A stretch of 15,558 bases of DNA from Methanofastidiosum sp. (lineage in GTDB: Archaea > Methanobacteriota_B > Thermococci > Methanofastidiosales > Methanofastidiosaceae): positions 7,493-23,050 of the forward strand of contig DUKX01000031.1 in the NCBI GenBank assembly GCA_013329085.1, in the 5' to 3' direction. This document shows positions 1 to 6,644 of this stretch, piece by piece; position 1 is the first letter of the stretch, and every line of letters begins with the position of its first letter. Position numbers and translations under genes: made by a program. The notes beneath the pieces were generated by a model. That model was not told the DNA's origin, made no database searches, and saw only the letters and a program-made list of their open reading frames with translations.

Positions 1-194
1 TGGACCAATCTCGGCCAGTTGGTGGTATCTGTATATGGGGCGTATCTGTTTCTTGGAAGGCCCGTAGTTTCTGTGTCAATGAAAAGATAGTAGATATTTG
101 AGTCAAAAAAGAGCTTGCCGCATGTAGCACAGTATAGCCTTCCATAATTATTATTTGCCCCGCAATGCATACAGATTTTTTCTATTTGATTCAT
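1..194 (-). CDS. Zinc-ribbon + DEDDh (DnaQ/RNase T-like) 3'-5' exonuclease, N-terminal fragment
   Basis: The gene reads leftward from an ATG at 194 and runs off the left edge, so only the first 64 codons are visible. The product opens with a short zinc ribbon (CMHCG near residue 9, CATCG near residue 25). It continues into YLFIDTETTGLPRNRYAPYT and then TNWPRLV. The DTET...G motif is the first metal-binding motif (ExoI; DxE) of the DEDDh exonuclease superfamily, and the NWPR(L/I)V stretch is typical of stand-alone DnaQ-like exonucleases. By family, it would remove nucleotides from 3' ends of DNA or RNA with two metal ions. The ExoII and ExoIII motifs would lie outside the window. The zinc ribbon in front of the nuclease is an added module. 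A TATA-like TTTAAATA lies 31-38 nt upstream, giving a very short leader. The fold is clear; the substrate is unknown. Confidence 0.8.
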   Translation of the reverse strand, partial: MNQIEKICMHCGANNNYGRLYCATCGKLFFDSNIYYLFIDTETTGLPRNRYAPYTDTTNWPRLV

Positions 195-224
195 CGTACT
201 TCAATAGAATATTGTAATCTCTCG

Positions 225-232
225 TATTTAAA
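225..232 (-). promoter_or_regulatory. Archaeal TATA box for the exonuclease gene
   Basis: The minus strand reads TTTAAATA, beginning 38 and ending 31 nt before the ATG at 194. Archaeal transcription starts about 22-27 nt downstream of the box, so the leader would be only a few nucleotides. No Shine-Dalgarno sequence precedes the ATG, which agrees with this. Confidence 0.45.
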
Positions 233-254
233 GATATAGAAAAAGAGATTGTAA

Positions 255-337
255 TTGGCCTTATTTTTTACCCCTTCTTTTCTCTTGGAGTTTCCAAACC
301 GGTTACCAAAAATAATTAGCCTTAATTTTAGGGCCAA
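255..337. repeat. Non-coding dyad element, copy 1 (downstream side of the ATPase gene)
   Basis: This intergenic stretch holds TTGGCCTTATTTTTTACC (255-272), a pyrimidine run ending in TTGGAGT (about 272-292), and an imperfect palindrome built on GCCTTAATTTTAGGGC (319-334). The same three parts (GGCC/TTA motif, pyrimidine run with TTGGAGT, GCCTTAATTTT palindrome) recur at 3132-3207 on the other side of the ATPase gene. It could be a pair of operators for a dimeric regulator or a decayed small repeat element. It lies 60-140 nt upstream of the exonuclease gene and just past the ATPase stop. Confidence 0.4.
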
Positions 338-341
338 GTTG

Positions 342-355
342 AAATAAAAAAATAA
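342..355 (-). terminator. Oligo-T terminator after the ATPase gene
   Basis: On the minus strand, 27 nt past the ATPase stop, there is a T-rich run (TTATTTTTTTATTT). Archaeal RNA polymerase terminates at such oligo-T tracts without needing a hairpin. No strong stem precedes it. Confidence 0.4.
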
Positions 356-381
356 TACGGTAGAATCCCCAAAGGTAAAAA

Positions 382-2982
382 TTAATGTAGATGCCTTTGA
401 TGGAATATCTTCCACACTTCAAACCACAGTATGCTAAGAAATCCTGCGCCCATGCATAAGAGGATATCTGTAAAGCTAAGCGGTGAGAACTTGAAGAGGT
501 CCCGCCCAAAGGGAAGGTAGAGTATTACGCCCAAGGAGAAAAGTGCGCCTCCTGCGACATACCAGAGTGTCCTATTGGGAAGCTCTAAGCTTCTGAAAAT
601 AGTTCTAGACCAAGACCTGTTCATAAATATTAGCCCGAGATTTGCAAATATGAGGGTGGTATAAGTTAAGGCCCTGGAATGCGTCTCACTATCTCCGCCG
701 TAGTATGACATCAAAAACACTGCGAGGACTACCACCAAAACACTGAATCCTTGGAAGAAGCTTATAGTTGCTGTTTTCCTGCTGAAGAGGGAATCTTCAG
801 AGGTCCTTGGGGGCCTTTCCATGATATCTGCCTCTTCCTTCTCAGCTTCAAAGACAAGGGAGCATGCAGGGTCAATTACAAGTTCCAAAAAGACTATATG
901 CATCGGTAGCAATACTAATGGGGTCTTGAGTATAACAGGGATTAGTGACATCCCGGCAATTGGTACATGGACAGCAAGGATATAGGCCATCGCCTTCTTT
1001 AGATTGTCATATATCCTTCTTCCTACCCTTACCACTTGGACTATCGATAAGAAATCATCATCTAGAAGGACGATGTCAGAGGATTCCCTTGCAACATCAG
1101 TACCCCTTCCCCCCATGGCAATCCCGATGCTTGCAGCCTTGAGCGCAGGGGCATCGTTTACCCCATCCCCCGTCATTGCGACTACCTCGTCATTTGATTT
1201 AAGCGCATTCACAATCCTAAGTTTTTGTTCAGGGACGACCCTAGAGAAAATGTTCACTGTTTTTATCCGCTCTTTTAGCTCTTCATCTGTCATCTTGTCA
1301 AGCTCTTCCCCAGTTATCCTTTCATCTGGATTTTTTAGGCCGATCTGCCTTGCAATATTCTGTGCGGTGTTCGGGTAGTCGCCTGTGATCATTATGACCC
1401 TGATACCGGCGCCATATGCTTCTTTTACAGCGCTTGGCACTGAATCCCTTACAGGGTCCATTAGCCCAATTAATCCTATGAATTTGAAATCAAAATCATG
1501 CTGGTCTTCTGGTAAGTTGCTTCCACTAAAAGTTGATTTTGCAACACCCAAAACCCTAAGACCTTCATTTGCTATCCTTGAAACTTGGTCCAGTACCTTC
1601 TGCCTTTCACCTTTTTCAAGATGGCATAGATCAGCTATCGCCTCTGGCGCACCTTTGCTAGCCACTAGGTAATCCCCGTTTTTATCCGGCTTAAAGACGT
1701 GAGTCATTGCAAGTAGCTTTTCAGATAAGGGGTACTGCTGGAGCAGGGGCCAATTGTTATGAATATTTTTGCTTTCCGTGAGGTACTTTTCGCCAACATC
1801 CTTAAACGCCCTCTCCATCGGGTCAAAAGGTTCCTTCTGGCTGGAAAGAATGCTGTATTCAATTACCTCGTGAAAATCATCGGGTATTTTTTCATTTTTT
1901 TTGCTATCTATTGTATACACTTTATCCTTAGTGAAAAGTCTGGTCACAGTCATTTTGTTTAAGGTCAGTGTCCCAGTCTTATCGACGCAGAGAACTGTGG
2001 CAGAGCCCAGAGTTTCAACAGCAGGGATCTGCCTTGTAAGGACCCTGTTCTGGGATATCCTCCAGGCGCCAAGGGCTAAAAATACAGTCAGCACAACAGG
2101 GAACTCTTCAGGCAAAATGGACATTGCAAATGTTAGCCCTGCTAGAAATCCTCCGAGTAAGTCCCCTCTTGTGAGGGTGTAAATAGAGATAATTGCTATG
2201 CATAAAAATAATCCAACAATTGAGAAGTTTTTTACAAGATTTCTAGTCTCTCTCTGTAGCTGTGTCTGCTCAGAGTCTACAGTCTGGAGGGCCTTTCCAA
2301 TCTTTCCTATTTCTGTCTTCATCCCGGTGGCTAAAACCTCTGCTAATCCCTGGCCGTTTACAACTAGACTCCCTGAGAAGACAAATGGGAGGTCGTCACC
2401 TCCGGGTTTTCCCATCTCAAAATCGGATTCAGAATAAGTCTTTCTCACAGAGACAGACTCTCCAGTTAAGAGCGATTCGTCGCATGAGAAGTTTGTAGAT
2501 GATCTGAGAACTGCATCGGCAGGGACCCTATCCCCTTCGGACAGAATTAATATATCCCCTCTCGCAACTTCCCTCCCTGCGATACGCTTCTGCTCTCCAC
2601 CTCTAATTACAAAGGCCCTTGGGCTTGATAGATCACGCAGGGCTTCTAATGCCCTCTCTGTTTTCTTCTCTTGATAGAAAGTAATACCTATGATAACAAA
2701 TACTGAGAGTAAAAGCATTAACGCCTCCTGGATATCCCCAAAAATAAGATAGATAACACCACAGGCAACTAAAAGTAAAAACATCGGCTCTTTGAGAACT
2801 TCAAAGGCGATATCAAAAGTGCTTTTCTTCTTTTTAGATGGGAGCTCGTTATAGCCTTCTTCATTTAGTCTCCTCTCCGCTTCCTCTTCTGAGAGGCCTT
2901 TTACTTTCGAGATGTCCCATTCTTTCATAGAGATAATAAGGGCTGATTTCTTAATAACTTTAACTAAAAAAGGCACTGGCAT
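382..2982 (-). CDS. P-type (P2-like) cation-transporting ATPase, PEEFP subgroup
   Basis: Membrane pump that couples ATP hydrolysis to cation transport through an aspartyl-phosphate intermediate. All catalytic marks are present in order: actuator TGES (173-176), M4 motif PEEFP (291-295), phosphorylation motif DKTGTLT (Asp334), KGAPE in the nucleotide domain, MITGDYP, and TGDGVNDAP in the P domain. These are followed by four to six C-terminal TM helices. PEEFP replaces the PEGLP of SERCA-type calcium pumps, and M6 reads FLELVIDPA, with Glu and Asp where SERCA has Asn796 and Asp800. The ion therefore cannot be named safely (Ca2+ or another cation). Full length for the family. The start is uncertain: Met19 (ATG at 2928, reading MKEWDISKVKGLS) fits the usual family N-terminus, but a TTTAATAG box sits exactly 23 nt before the ATG at 2982, as it does for the kinase gene starting at 9691. 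Transcribed alone, divergently from the GGDEF operon. Confidence 0.93.
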   Translation of the reverse strand: MPVPFLVKVIKKSALIISMKEWDISKVKGLSEEEAERRLNEEGYNELPSKKKKSTFDIAFEVLKEPMFLLLVACGVIYLIFGDIQEALMLLLSVFVIIGITFYQEKKTERALEALRDLSSPRAFVIRGGEQKRIAGREVARGDILILSEGDRVPADAVLRSSTNFSCDESLLTGESVSVRKTYSESDFEMGKPGGDDLPFVFSGSLVVNGQGLAEVLATGMKTEIGKIGKALQTVDSEQTQLQRETRNLVKNFSIVGLFLCIAIISIYTLTRGDLLGGFLAGLTFAMSILPEEFPVVLTVFLALGAWRISQNRVLTRQIPAVETLGSATVLCVDKTGTLTLNKMTVTRLFTKDKVYTIDSKKNEKIPDDFHEVIEYSILSSQKEPFDPMERAFKDVGEKYLTESKNIHNNWPLLQQYPLSEKLLAMTHVFKPDKNGDYLVASKGAPEAIADLCHLEKGERQKVLDQVSRIANEGLRVLGVAKSTFSGSNLPEDQHDFDFKFIGLIGLMDPVRDSVPSAVKEAYGAGIRVIMITGDYPNTAQNIARQIGLKNPDERITGEELDKMTDEELKERIKTVNIFSRVVPEQKLRIVNALKSNDEVVAMTGDGVNDAPALKAASIGIAMGGRGTDVARESSDIVLLDDDFLSIVQVVRVGRRIYDNLKKAMAYILAVHVPIAGMSLIPVILKTPLVLLPMHIVFLELVIDPACSLVFEAEKEEADIMERPPRTSEDSLFSRKTATISFFQGFSVLVVVLAVFLMSYYGGDSETHSRALTYTTLIFANLGLIFMNRSWSRTIFRSLELPNRTLWYVAGGALFSLGVILYLPFGRDLFKFSPLSFTDILLCMGAGFLSILWFEVWKIFHQRHLH

Positions 2983-3004
2983 TATTTTTTAATAGGATTA
3001 GTTT

Positions 3005-3012
3005 CTATTAAA
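3005..3012 (-). promoter_or_regulatory. TTTAATAG TATA-like box for the ATPase gene
   Basis: The minus strand reads TTTAATAG, with its last base 23 nt before the ATG at 2982. The kinase gene at 9691 has the same octamer at the same distance (9714-9721). This supports a leaderless transcript starting at or near the ATG at 2982. The box could also be one arm of the inverted repeat with 2988-2995, hence a regulator site. Confidence 0.4.
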
Positions 3013-3131
3013 CGAATGGCCCTATCTTTTAATAGAAGCTGGGAATCTTAAAGGATCCTTTAATGAAAATAAAACACGGTATTTTTTTAATAGGATTTGG
3101 ATATGCCAAGCTTAAGATTATTTTTGACTAA

Positions 3132-3207
3132 TTAGCTTATATTTAGGGCCAATGACATTACCTCTACCTCTTCTCTTCAATTGGAGTGGCCTTAATTTTA
3201 AGGTCAA
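3132..3207. repeat. Non-coding dyad element, copy 2 (upstream of the GGDEF operon)
   Basis: It contains TTAGCTTATATTTAGGGCC (3132-3150), a pyrimidine-rich run ending TTGGAGT (about 3160-3187), and the near-perfect palindrome GGCCTTAATTTTAAGGTC (3188-3205, one mismatch between arms). The parts and their order match the element at 255-337. The 11-mer GCCTTAATTTT occurs a third time on the minus strand at 9697-9707, between the TATA-like box and the start codon of the kinase gene. A regulator binding site is the simplest reading; no regulator gene is visible in the window. Confidence 0.4.
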
Positions 3208-3280
3208 ATATTGCGATTTTCCCTATTTTCATAAATATTGTTATATATACTTTAGGCAAATATGTGAATACTACACATTG

Positions 3281-3290
3281 TTAATATATA
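3281..3290 (+). promoter_or_regulatory. TATA-like box for the GGDEF/WecB/GT operon
   Basis: TTAATATATA lies 29-38 nt before the ATG at 3319, the same offset as the TTTATATA box of the gene at 9780. An alternative TTATATATA at 3241-3249 would give a leader of about 45 nt. No convincing Shine-Dalgarno sequence precedes 3319, which favours the nearer box and a short leader. Confidence 0.45.
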
Positions 3291-3318
3291 GGAATAATTA
3301 TTAACGGATTGAAAAATC

Positions 3319-5496
3319 ATGAATAAAGAAACCCCTAAACCAGAGGAGGAAATACTAAAAAGTAATAATTATTCTCTATATGATTTATTATCTGTTGGGA
3401 TATATATACTCCAAAATGAAAAATTTATTTACGTAAACGAGGCCCTTTCTAATCTTTCTGGCTATTCAAGGGAAGAGCTTCTAAATCTAAATCTTCATGA
3501 TCTTATACCTAATGAGGATATACTTAAGCTTGAAAAAGTAATTAAATTAGCCCTAAAAGGAGTGACACCTGAGCTTCCACTTTTTTATACATCCAAAGTT
3601 AAGATGAAGGATGGATCTTTTAGATTCTTTGAAGCATCACCGACATTAATACAGTATCACGGGGAGCCCGCTTTTTTAGCAACGATTATTGATGTAACTG
3701 ATAGAAAAAAAATAGAAGATAGGCTAAAAGAGCGTGAAGAAACATTGAAAGGGATCCTATCTGCCGCACCAATTGGGATTAGCCTCATGCAGGAAAGAAT
3801 ATTCAAATGGTCAAACAAAGCCATGGAAGAGATAACTGGATACCCTCTAGGAGAGATGATTGGAAAACCTTCAAGATTTCTCTTTGGTTCTGATGAAGAG
3901 GATGATAGAGTTGGAACAATTCTTTACAGTAATCTAGGAGAGAAGGATGTCATTGAATTTGAAACAAGGATAAAAACTAAGAAAGGAGATATTATTGACG
4001 CACATGTAATCATAAATCCTCTAGATCACACTAATTCATCAAAAGGATACATTTCAATATTAAGTGACATAACAGAAAGAAAAAAGGCTCAAGAAAAACT
4101 CAATCAATTGGTAGAAGAACAAAAGATACTACTGGACAACATAGAAGCTCAAGTATGGTATCTAACTAACATTGCAAAATACGGTGCTGTTAATCAGGCA
4201 CGTGCTGATTTTTTTGGGGTTAAAAAAGAAGAGCTTGAATATAGAAACATGTGGGAAATCTCTTCAAGGGACGAAGTAAAAGTCTGTATTGAAGGAAATA
4301 GAAGAGCATTCGAAGATAAAATTCAAGTTAAAACTGAAGAGTGGGTGGCAAACTCCAAAGGAATAAAACGTTTATTATCTATAACAAAAACTCCTAAAAT
4401 GGACAGCAATGGAAATATAGAGTTTGTCGTCTGTTCTGCGATTGACATTACCGAACAGAGAGAAGCTGAAAAAATAATTTATCACCTAACTTATTATGAT
4501 GAATTAACAAATCTATACAATAGAAGATTTTTCAATAAAGAATTAGAAAGATTGACAAATCAAAAACAGATACCATTAAGTATCCTCATGATAGATGTTA
4601 ACGGTTTGAAAGTAGTCAATGATACTTACGGACATTTAGAAGGAGACAAATTGCTTAAATTGATTGCCGAAATTATTAAAAAATCTTGTAAAAAAACAGA
4701 TGTCATTTCACGTTGGGGCGGAGATGAATTTATTATCTTAATGCCCAATGCTCTGAAAAAAGACACCGATAAGATCATAAAAAGAATAAAAGAGAGGTGT
4801 GATCAAGCGAAATTTAGAAAGGAGTTACCGATGTCAGTTGCTATTGGTGCTGCCACAAAAACAGACATCGATCAAGATATCAATAACATCATTACGGAAG
4901 CAGAGAGCCGTATGTATTCTCACAAATTAACAATTAAAAACAGTTCTCACTATGCTATTATCAATTCCTTAATGGCATCATTAAAGACTAAGGGGTTTGA
5001 AGAGAAGCATGTAATCAATATGCGAGAGATAGGAGCTAGATTTGGAGAAAAATTAGGATTTTCACTATATGAGCTAAATAAATTAGATACATTGATTACT
5101 TTGCATGATATAGGTAAAATAAGAATACCAAATGAAATACTAACAAAGCCCGATTTATTAACAGATGAAGAATATAAACTAATTCAAGAGCACCCCACGA
5201 TAGGGTATCGTCTATTGAAATCTATAGACTATCTAAAAGATTTGGCGCAAGATGTTTTATGTCACCATGAAAAGTGGGATGGAACAGGGTACCCCCAAGG
5301 GCTAAAAGGTGAAGATATACCTTATCTATCAAGATTCATTGCAATCATTGATTCCTATGAAGTAATGAGTAGCGGGCGACCTTACAAAAAAGCAATGTCA
5401 AAAGAAGACATAATAAAAGAATTCAAAGAAAAATCGGGGAAACAATTTGATCCCGAATTAGCTGAAAAATTCATTGAGCTATTGGAAACTATGTAA
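3319..5496 (+). CDS. PAS-PAS-PAS-GGDEF-HD-GYP sensor, predicted c-di-GMP synthase/phosphodiesterase
   Basis: Soluble 725-residue sensor with no TM segment. Three PAS domains (about 18-130, 140-255, 265-382) each end in a D-[IV]-T-[ED] motif. A GGDEF domain (about 388-540) follows, then a C-terminal HD-GYP domain (about 545-725). The GGDEF active site is intact: Asp426 in LMIDVNGLK, NDTYGH (434-439) and RWGGDEF (465-471). The product-inhibition I-site, normally RxxD, reads KKTD (458-461), so feedback inhibition may be weak. HD-GYP keeps HDIGK (596-600) and HHEKWDGTGYP (649-659). By family, GGDEF makes c-di-GMP from two GTP and HD-GYP hydrolyses it, so the protein is potentially bifunctional with PAS domains setting the balance. 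First gene of an operon with WecB and an NfrB-like glycosyltransferase. GGDEF and HD-GYP proteins are common in bacteria but rare in archaea, and the gene is AT-rich (one counted 60-nt line, 4441-4500, is 28% GC), so lateral origin is likely. Confidence 0.93.
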   Translation: MNKETPKPEEEILKSNNYSLYDLLSVGIYILQNEKFIYVNEALSNLSGYSREELLNLNLHDLIPNEDILKLEKVIKLALKGVTPELPLFYTSKVKMKDGSFRFFEASPTLIQYHGEPAFLATIIDVTDRKKIEDRLKEREETLKGILSAAPIGISLMQERIFKWSNKAMEEITGYPLGEMIGKPSRFLFGSDEEDDRVGTILYSNLGEKDVIEFETRIKTKKGDIIDAHVIINPLDHTNSSKGYISILSDITERKKAQEKLNQLVEEQKILLDNIEAQVWYLTNIAKYGAVNQARADFFGVKKEELEYRNMWEISSRDEVKVCIEGNRRAFEDKIQVKTEEWVANSKGIKRLLSITKTPKMDSNGNIEFVVCSAIDITEQREAEKIIYHLTYYDELTNLYNRRFFNKELERLTNQKQIPLSILMIDVNGLKVVNDTYGHLEGDKLLKLIAEIIKKSCKKTDVISRWGGDEFIILMPNALKKDTDKIIKRIKERCDQAKFRKELPMSVAIGAATKTDIDQDINNIITEAESRMYSHKLTIKNSSHYAIINSLMASLKTKGFEEKHVINMREIGARFGEKLGFSLYELNKLDTLITLHDIGKIRIPNEILTKPDLLTDEEYKLIQEHPTIGYRLLKSIDYLKDLAQDVLCHHEKWDGTGYPQGLKGEDIPYLSRFIAIIDSYEVMSSGRPYKKAMSKEDIIKEFKEKSGKQFDPELAEKFIELLETM

Positions 5497-5500
5497 GAGT

Positions 5501-5518
5501 AAAGGAGAGATTCAAATC
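5501..5518 (+). promoter_or_regulatory. Shine-Dalgarno site pointing at a non-canonical ATC codon
   Basis: AAAGGAGA (5501-5508) is the best ribosome site in the operon. At normal spacing it faces ATC (5516-5518), not an ATG. The ATC codon lies where WecB homologues usually start. The gene may have lost its ATG or may use a rare start codon; a base-calling error is also possible. Confidence 0.4.
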
Positions 5519-5527
5519 AAAAAAATA

Positions 5528-6625
5528 ATGTTTGTCCTTGGAACAAGGCCCGAAGTAATTAAAATTGCACCAATTATAAAAGCTTTAGAAAAATGCGATA
5601 AATTTTTATTTGTGATATGTGCAATGGCCCAACATAGGGAAATGATGGATACAGCACTTGAAGTATTTAATATCAAACCGGATTATGATGCAGATTTGAT
5701 GAAGAGTGGCCAAACTCTTACAGATATAACCGTACGAGTCCTTTCTAAAATGGAGTCTATTCTTTTAAAAGAAAAACCTGACCTTGTTCTTGTACAGGGG
5801 GATACCTCTACTGGTATGGCAGCAGCCCTCGCTGCATTTTATCAAAAGATCCAAGTAGCGCACATTGAAGCGGGATTAAGAAGCGGGAACATATATTCGC
5901 CATATCCTGAAGAAATGAATCGAAAAATAATATCAAATTTATCAACTTTTCATTTTGCACCAACAAAAAGCAATGCAGATAATCTATTGGCAAGCGGCGT
6001 GAAAAGGGAGAATATAATCATAACTGGAAATACTGTAATTGATGCACTTCACATGGTAATTACAAATGACTATATTTTTCCTGATGAAGTTTTGAATAAG
6101 ATTGACTATACCAAAAAAATAATTCTATTGACCGCTCACCGTAGAGAATATTGGGGGGAGTCTATGAAAGGGGCGTTCAAAGCAATAAGGGACATCATCA
6201 TTGAAAATCCCGACACAGAATTGATTTTTCCAGTTCATTTAAATCCTAACGTTGGGGACGCTGCAAAAGAAATATTTTCTCAAGTGGAGCGGGTCCATTT
6301 AATTAGCCCCCTTGATTACAGATCATTTGCCAATTTAATGAATAAAGTATACCTCATCCTAACTGATTCCGGAGGGATTCAGGAAGAAGCCCCTTCTTTA
6401 GGCAAACCTGTAATAGTAATTAGAAATGAGACCGAAAGAAATGAAGCAGTAGAAGCTGGAACTGTCAAACTGGCCGGAGTAGACTATAAGAATGTCTATG
6501 CAATCACAAAAGAGCTTCTAACTAATGTCAACAGTTACTCAGACATGGCAAAGTCGGTAAATCCTTATGGGGATGGAAAATCTTCTCAAAGAATTGTGGA
6601 TTTTTTATCCTCACATTTCATTTAA
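5528..6625 (+). CDS. wecB: Non-hydrolysing UDP-N-acetylglucosamine 2-epimerase (WecB type)
   Basis: Cytosolic enzyme that interconverts UDP-GlcNAc and UDP-ManNAc. Family motifs are present throughout: GTRPEVIK at the N-terminus, VQGDTST (the Asp equivalent to E. coli Asp95), HIEAGLRSGN (Glu117 equivalent), NPYPEEMNR-like SPYPEEMNR, TGNTVIDAL, LTAHRREYWGE (His213 equivalent) and DSGGIQEEAPSLGKP for uridine-nucleotide binding. Length fits the family. The start is odd. The AAAGGAGA ribosome site (5501-5508) stands 7 nt before an ATC codon (5516-5518) that aligns with the usual family Met (family MKKIMFV, here IKKIMFV). The first ATG is at 5528, 19 nt past the site. A TTG at 5474 would overlap the previous gene by 23 nt. 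I list the ATG, but initiation at the ATC or upstream TTG is possible. Its place between a c-di-GMP enzyme and an NfrB-like transferase points to supplying UDP-ManNAc for that transferase. Confidence 0.92.
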   Translation: MFVLGTRPEVIKIAPIIKALEKCDKFLFVICAMAQHREMMDTALEVFNIKPDYDADLMKSGQTLTDITVRVLSKMESILLKEKPDLVLVQGDTSTGMAAALAAFYQKIQVAHIEAGLRSGNIYSPYPEEMNRKIISNLSTFHFAPTKSNADNLLASGVKRENIIITGNTVIDALHMVITNDYIFPDEVLNKIDYTKKIILLTAHRREYWGESMKGAFKAIRDIIIENPDTELIFPVHLNPNVGDAAKEIFSQVERVHLISPLDYRSFANLMNKVYLILTDSGGIQEEAPSLGKPVIVIRNETERNEAVEAGTVKLAGVDYKNVYAITKELLTNVNSYSDMAKSVNPYGDGKSSQRIVDFLSSHFI

Positions 6626-6644
6626 TGTTTCATAATTGGAGTGA

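Larger units (their letters stand above)
2983..3318. other. 336-bp divergent intergenic region, AT-rich, repeat-dense
   Basis: No gene is supported here. It holds three plus-strand copies of TTTAATAG (2988-2995, 3028-3035, 3086-3093) and one minus-strand copy (3005-3012). The first and last form a perfect 8-bp inverted repeat with a 9-nt gap. TTTTTAATAGGATT occurs twice (2986-2999, 3084-3097). Further right are the second dyad element (3132-3207) and two TATA-like sequences ahead of the gene starting at 3319. It must carry promoters for both the ATPase and the operon at 3319-8645, and looks like a regulated divergent promoter. Confidence 0.6.

Noticed and set aside
945..2498. Several plus-strand open frames of 60-125 codons
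   Set aside because: They lie antisense inside the P-type ATPase gene, show no family motifs and have no promoter or ribosome site.
3063..3131. Short plus-strand frame of 22 codons in the divergent intergenic region
   Set aside because: It follows a TTTAATAG box at 28 nt, but its composition is that of the AT-rich repeats, and nothing supports translation.
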